A stretch of 64,000 bases of DNA from positions 1-64,000 of the forward strand of contig CAYLVB010000008.1 in assembly GCA_964387075.1 (NCBI GenBank). Reading direction: 5' to 3'. The stretch comes from PALSA-968 sp964387075. GTDB lineage: Bacteria > Bacteroidota > Bacteroidia > B-17B0 > Aurantibacillaceae. The notes under the pieces were generated by a model, which saw nothing but the letters and a program-made list of their open reading frames with translations, was not told where the DNA came from and did no database searches. Numbering within the stretch: position 1 is the stretch's first letter; each line of letters opens with the position of its first letter. A program made the position numbers and the translations under genes. Below are positions 60,751-64,000 of this stretch, one piece after another.

Positions 60751-61863
60751 TTGCACGCCGAGCTTATATATCAAATTGCTTTAACGCAGATACCCAATGT
60801 GGGCGATGTGATAGCCAAGAACTTATTGGCCTATTGCGGCAGCGCCGGCGCGGTCTTTAAGGCCAAAGGAAAGGACCTGCTGAAGATCCCGCAGGTGGGC
60901 GAATTTGTGGCGGGACATATTTTAAAGCACCAGGATGATACCGCCTTATTTAAGCGGGCCGAGAAGGAAATAAAATTCATTGAGCAAAAGAAGATCAGGC
61001 CTTTGTTCTTTACGGATACCGATTATCCAAATAAACTGAAGCATTGTGCCGATGCGCCTATTTTACTTTTTTACAAGGGTACGGCCGATCTTAACAAGCA
61101 AAAGATAGTGGGCATCGTAGGAACCAGAACGCCAACCGAGTATGGTCGTTCGCAAACCGAACAACTGGTAGAGCAATTAAAGGACTTGAACGTGCTTATT
61201 GTGAGCGGTCTTGCCTATGGCATTGATACCTACGCCCATCGAGCGGCTATAGCCAATGAAATGGAAACTGTTGGCGTGCTGGCGCATGGCCTGGATGATC
61301 TGTATCCGGGAGCCAATGCAACATTGGCCAAAAAAATGCTGAAGCAGGGTGGATTGCTTACGGAATTCATTACGGAGACCAATCCGGATAAGGAAAATTT
61401 TCCGAAGAGAAACCGCATTGTAGCCGGTATGTGCGACGCTATTGTGGTCATGGAATCTAAAAAGAGTGGCGGCGCTTTGATCACGGCGGATATCGCGGCC
61501 GGGTATAGCCGCGATGTGTTCGCTTTTCCGGGAAGGAGTGGTGACGAATGTTCCGAAGGCTGTAACCGCATCATCAAACAAAATAAGGCTGCGCTTATTG
61601 AGAATGCGGGCGACCTGATCTATGCCATGTGCTGGGAACAGAAAGAAAAAGGCAAGCGGAAAAAACAATTGGCTCTTCCTGTCAACCTTTCGGGCGAGGA
61701 GCACCAGATCGTTGATCTTCTGAAAGACATCCCATCCATGCATGTGGACGAGATCTGCAGCAAGCTCCATTTAACACCCGGAAAAGCATCAGGACTGCTT
61801 TTGCAGTTAGAATTTAGTAATATTGTACGCTCGCTGCCGGGCAAACTATATACCATCGGTTAA
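60751..61863 (+). CDS. dprA: DNA-processing protein DprA
   Basis: The 370 residues load RecA on incoming single-stranded DNA during transformation. An N-terminal HhH/SAM-like region (LTQIPNVGDVIAKNLLAYCG) precedes the Rossmann core with VGTRTPTEYGRSQTEQL, IVSGLAYGIDTYAHRAA, GLDDLYPGANA, LTEFITETNPDKENFPKRNRIVAGM and SGGALITADIAAGYSRDVFAFPG. A C-terminal winged helix (about 310-370) reads LLKDIPSMHVDEICSKLHLTPGKASGLLLQLEF. The start is TTG; no ATG fits the conserved N-terminus. The stop abuts the next ATG directly. Confidence 0.93.
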   Translation: MHAELIYQIALTQIPNVGDVIAKNLLAYCGSAGAVFKAKGKDLLKIPQVGEFVAGHILKHQDDTALFKRAEKEIKFIEQKKIRPLFFTDTDYPNKLKHCADAPILLFYKGTADLNKQKIVGIVGTRTPTEYGRSQTEQLVEQLKDLNVLIVSGLAYGIDTYAHRAAIANEMETVGVLAHGLDDLYPGANATLAKKMLKQGGLLTEFITETNPDKENFPKRNRIVAGMCDAIVVMESKKSGGALITADIAAGYSRDVFAFPGRSGDECSEGCNRIIKQNKAALIENAGDLIYAMCWEQKEKGKRKKQLALPVNLSGEEHQIVDLLKDIPSMHVDEICSKLHLTPGKASGLLLQLEFSNIVRSLPGKLYTIG

Positions 61864-62718
61864 ATGCCTATCGACACCAATATAAAAGAGAATGTAAAGG
61901 AACAGGTAACTGTTCTTGAGCAGTATTCACAGAAGGCGTATGAACTGGCTGTAGAATACACGCCAAAGATCATCATTGGCACCCTGGTTCTTATTATTGG
62001 TTTCTGGGTGATCAAGAAGCTGGCGAAGATCTCAGAACGTTCTATGAAAGGAAGGGGTGTTGACGTTTCGTTGAGTACCTTCCTTAAAAGTCTTATCGCC
62101 ATTGGCCTGAAGGTGATCCTGCTTATTACCGTGGCGGGCATGGTGGGCATACAAACCACTTCGCTCGTTACTATTTTGGGAGCCGCAGGTTTGGCCATTG
62201 GACTTGCACTGCAGGGAAGTTTGTCAAACTTCGCCGGCGGAGTTTTGGTTTTGGTGTTCAAACCGTATAAAGTCGGGGATACGATCGAAGTGATGGGACA
62301 AAAAGGTGAGGTGCGCGAGATACAGATCTTCAACACCATCATGGTTACGGGGGATAACCGCACGGTTATTTTACCGAATGGTACCGTTTCCAACAGCCTC
62401 ATCATTAACCAAAGCAAGCAGGGAACTTTGCGCGGCGTTTTTGATATCAGTATCAGTAATGAACATGACGCTGATCGTGTGCGAAAGATCGTACTCGACA
62501 TCATTAACCAGGATAAACGCGTGGTAAATGTTCCGGCTGAAGCCACCGTTGTTATCACGAGCCTGATCCCTTCGGGATATACTTTACAGGTTCGCTTTTT
62601 CACACGCGAGCCGGATAATTCGGTGATCCTGGCCGAACTGATAGAAGCGATCAACAAAGATCTTTTGAAGCGCGGCATTTCGGGCCCAACGCCCAAGATG
62701 ATCGTGTACAAGGATTAA
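61864..62718 (+). CDS. Small-conductance mechanosensitive channel (MscS family)
   Basis: The 284 residues match the classic three-helix MscS (286 in E. coli). TM1 is IIIGTLVLIIGFWVIKKLA (about 35-53), TM2 near LKSLIAIGLKVILLITVAGMVG (74-95) and the pore-lining TM3 SLVTILGAAGLAIGLALQGSLSNFAGGVLVLVF (102-134) with Gly/Ala packing. The beta domain has FKPYKVGDTIEVMGQKGEVREIQIFNT and LPNGTVSNSLIINQS; an alpha/beta C-terminal domain follows. The channel opens on hypo-osmotic shock. It directly follows dprA without a gap. Confidence 0.92.
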   Translation: MPIDTNIKENVKEQVTVLEQYSQKAYELAVEYTPKIIIGTLVLIIGFWVIKKLAKISERSMKGRGVDVSLSTFLKSLIAIGLKVILLITVAGMVGIQTTSLVTILGAAGLAIGLALQGSLSNFAGGVLVLVFKPYKVGDTIEVMGQKGEVREIQIFNTIMVTGDNRTVILPNGTVSNSLIINQSKQGTLRGVFDISISNEHDADRVRKIVLDIINQDKRVVNVPAEATVVITSLIPSGYTLQVRFFTREPDNSVILAELIEAINKDLLKRGISGPTPKMIVYKD

Positions 62719-62722
62719 TTCG

Positions 62723-62730
62723 TATATTTG
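62723..62730 (+). promoter_or_regulatory. -7 box TATATTTG upstream of proC
   Basis: Exact TAnnTTTG match 5 bases after the mscS stop, predicting a proC leader of about 130 bases. Confidence 0.5.
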
Positions 62731-62774
62731 CCCTGTCATGTATCACAAAAGCCATATCATTTTTTTCCCGGCTA

Positions 62775-62830
62775 GCCCGCCCCGCCTGGGGTAATGATGC
62801 ATTTTATCCGCCATGAGCGGGCCCTTTTTT
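62775..62830 (+). promoter_or_regulatory. GC-rich hairpin with T-run in the proC leader (attenuator or mscS terminator)
   Basis: GCCCGC (62775-62780) can pair with GCGGGC (62817-62822), which is followed by CC and six T (62825-62830). A short local hairpin CCGC-CATGA-GCGG (62808-62820) competes for the same bases, and CCC-GCCT-GGG (62781-62790) can form inside. Alternative folds plus a T-run between promoter and ATG resemble an attenuator. It could also be a plain terminator for the dprA-mscS transcript. Confidence 0.45.
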
Positions 62831-62866
62831 CGAAGTATCTCATTTAATTTATTAAAAACATTAAAA

Positions 62867-63679
62867 ATGAAAATTACCATCATTGGCTGTGGCAACATGG
62901 GCCTTATCTATGCCCGCGCCTTTTTAAAATACAATATAGTCACCAAAAGCAATTTGCTTTTGGTAGAGAAGAACGAAAAGCGTAAAGACGAACTCACCAA
63001 ACTCGATATTGGCAGGGTGGTGGTCCCGGTTGACGGTATCATTAAACAAAGCGATGTGATCATACTTGCCGTAAAACCGCAAGACCTATCCGAATTAACG
63101 AACGATCTTAAAACAGTATTGAGTAAGGAAACCATTTTGATAAGCATCATGGCCGGTATAAGTATTTCTTTTTTGCAGGAGAAACTGCAGCATGATCGCA
63201 TCATTCGCGCGATGCCTAATTCTCCGGTTGAAATTGGAATGGGAATTACGGCGTATTGCCTGAGTAGCGGTGTGAGTACCGACCAGGCGCGCAAAGCCGA
63301 GAATCTTCTTTCTACGACAGGACGTACTTTGTACATGGAAGATGAGAACTTAATGGACGCCGTAACCGCGATAAGTGGCAGCGGTCCCGCGTATTTCTTT
63401 TATTTCGCACAGCAAATGATACAGGCGGGAATGAAAATGGGATTTGATGAAAGTACAGCAAGTTTGTTGGTGAAACAGACCATGCTTGGGTCTTTTCATT
63501 TGCTCAATAGTGCCGGCAAACCTTTGAATGAATTGATCAAGGCAGTTGCATCGAAGGGTGGAACTACAGAAGCGGCGCTCACCACTTTTGAGAAGCACAA
63601 AGTAGGAGAGCATTTGCAGGAAGGTTGGCTGAACGCGAGGAAGAGAGGAAAGGAATTGGCGGAGATGGCTAATTCTTAG
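62867..63679 (+). CDS. proC: Pyrroline-5-carboxylate reductase
   Basis: From ATG 62867 this has 270 residues (family about 270), performing the last step of proline synthesis with NAD(P)H. The Rossmann start is ITIIGCGNMGLIYARAFL (3-20). AVKPQDLSELTNDL, MAGISISFLQEKL, IRAMPNSPVEIGMGITAYC, SGSGPAYFFYFAQQM and VASKGGTTEAALTTFEKH complete the ProC pattern. The frame is open back to ATG 62813, but those 18 codons lie in the leader hairpin and show no Rossmann features. Confidence 0.94.
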   Translation: MKITIIGCGNMGLIYARAFLKYNIVTKSNLLLVEKNEKRKDELTKLDIGRVVVPVDGIIKQSDVIILAVKPQDLSELTNDLKTVLSKETILISIMAGISISFLQEKLQHDRIIRAMPNSPVEIGMGITAYCLSSGVSTDQARKAENLLSTTGRTLYMEDENLMDAVTAISGSGPAYFFYFAQQMIQAGMKMGFDESTASLLVKQTMLGSFHLLNSAGKPLNELIKAVASKGGTTEAALTTFEKHKVGEHLQEGWLNARKRGKELAEMANS

Positions 63680-64000
63680 TGAATTTTCCGGCGAAATAGC
63701 GCCCCTTGACATCCGTCACTCTCAGAAAATAAATTCCATTTGCCAGTGATGAAACATCCAGGGTCCCTGATGCGCGGTCTATACGAGGCAGTTCTAATCG
63801 TTGCCCAAGCTCGTTGAAAAGGTCTATGATAGAACTCTCAGTAATTTTCATATTCACGTGCATAGTATTTTGCGCCGGATTTGGAAAGAACTGTAGCGCT
63901 TCGTTACCAACTGCTCCAATCCCTGTGGTATTAGGTTTGCTCACAAATAAACTGTCCTGGATCAAAATCCCCGAATCATAAGCCTGGTCTCCGGCGTCGG
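63669..64000 (-). CDS. C-terminal end of a T9SS cargo protein, cut by the window edge
   Basis: The minus frame stays open to the right edge, so the true start is outside the window. The visible 110 residues contain a T9SS type A sorting domain: LQFFPNPAQNTMHVNMKI (the PNPA box), LFNELGQRLELPRID, SSLANGIYFLRVTDVKGRYFAGKF and a basic end. The TTG at 63963 is not a real start. The 3' end is convergent with proC and overlaps it by 11 bases. Confidence 0.82.
   Translation of the reverse strand, partial: DAGDQAYDSGILIQDSLFVSKPNTTGIGAVGNEALQFFPNPAQNTMHVNMKITESSIIDLFNELGQRLELPRIDRASGTLDVSSLANGIYFLRVTDVKGRYFAGKFTKN

Noticed and set aside
61860..62711. Open frame of 283 codons on the minus strand
   Set aside because: It mirrors the MscS gene almost end to end, and the plus-strand protein has all MscS motifs.

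Overview
The window comes from a member of the Bacteroidota. The evidence is: type IX secretion (T9SS) C-terminal sorting domains on several secreted proteins; a PorP/SprF outer-membrane protein; TPR-PD40-OmpA proteins of the PorE type; SusC-like TonB receptors with N-terminal carboxypeptidase-like domains; a SufA-B-C-D-S cluster; and -7 promoter boxes of the Bacteroidota form TAnnTTTG in front of many genes. No rRNA, phage, insertion sequence or CRISPR array is visible. Genes are tightly packed, with no gene-free stretch above about 300 bases. Two convergent pairs share stop-codon bases, and several starts are GTG or TTG.

Layout. 1-210: two copies of a tRNA 5' half (minus strand). The upstream copy is broken by two GATAGCTATC-core palindromes. 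274-6745: a small beta-rich protein, an orphan SiaC-type regulator, an MMPL/RND-type exporter, then a packed plus-strand run of outer-membrane protein, rfbA, polyprenyl synthase and an alkyltransferase-like protein. 6845-12203: two large T9SS cargo proteins, one with an N-terminal glycosidase-like domain. 12222-17893: Fe-S assembly operon sufA-sufB-(four-helix-bundle protein)-sufC-sufD-sufS on the minus strand. 18000-24490: secreted protein, PorP/SprF protein, chorismate synthase, GNAT acetyltransferase, YfhO-like membrane protein. 24550-29613: a membrane protein, both subunits of methylmalonyl-CoA mutase and an Mrp/ApbC-type ATPase, the last three with overlapping ends.

29711-45868 is the most distinctive part. 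Five paralogous envelope proteins (TPR plus PD40 beta-propeller) lie on the minus strand, interrupted by a 2-oxoacid dehydrogenase E2 gene and by a divergent metal-handling operon (HYC/CC/PP protein, HMA-domain protein, TonB receptor). The five share one scaffold but differ at the C-terminus: OmpA-like in two close copies, a tailed OmpA variant, a degenerate OmpA-like domain, and a SPOR-like domain. I infer a family of cell-wall-anchored scaffolds related to T9SS PorE, with exchanged wall-binding heads.

46061-64000: phosphoglycerate mutase, HAD phosphatase and methionine aminopeptidase as an operon; a large helical protein; a VCBS/FG-GAP T9SS cargo protein; a TolC/HlyD efflux pair lacking its pump; a long MORN/YwqK-type repeat protein; a KirBac-like potassium channel coupled to metF; a TonB receptor; dprA and an MscS channel; proC with a structured leader; and the 3' end of another T9SS cargo gene cut by the window edge.
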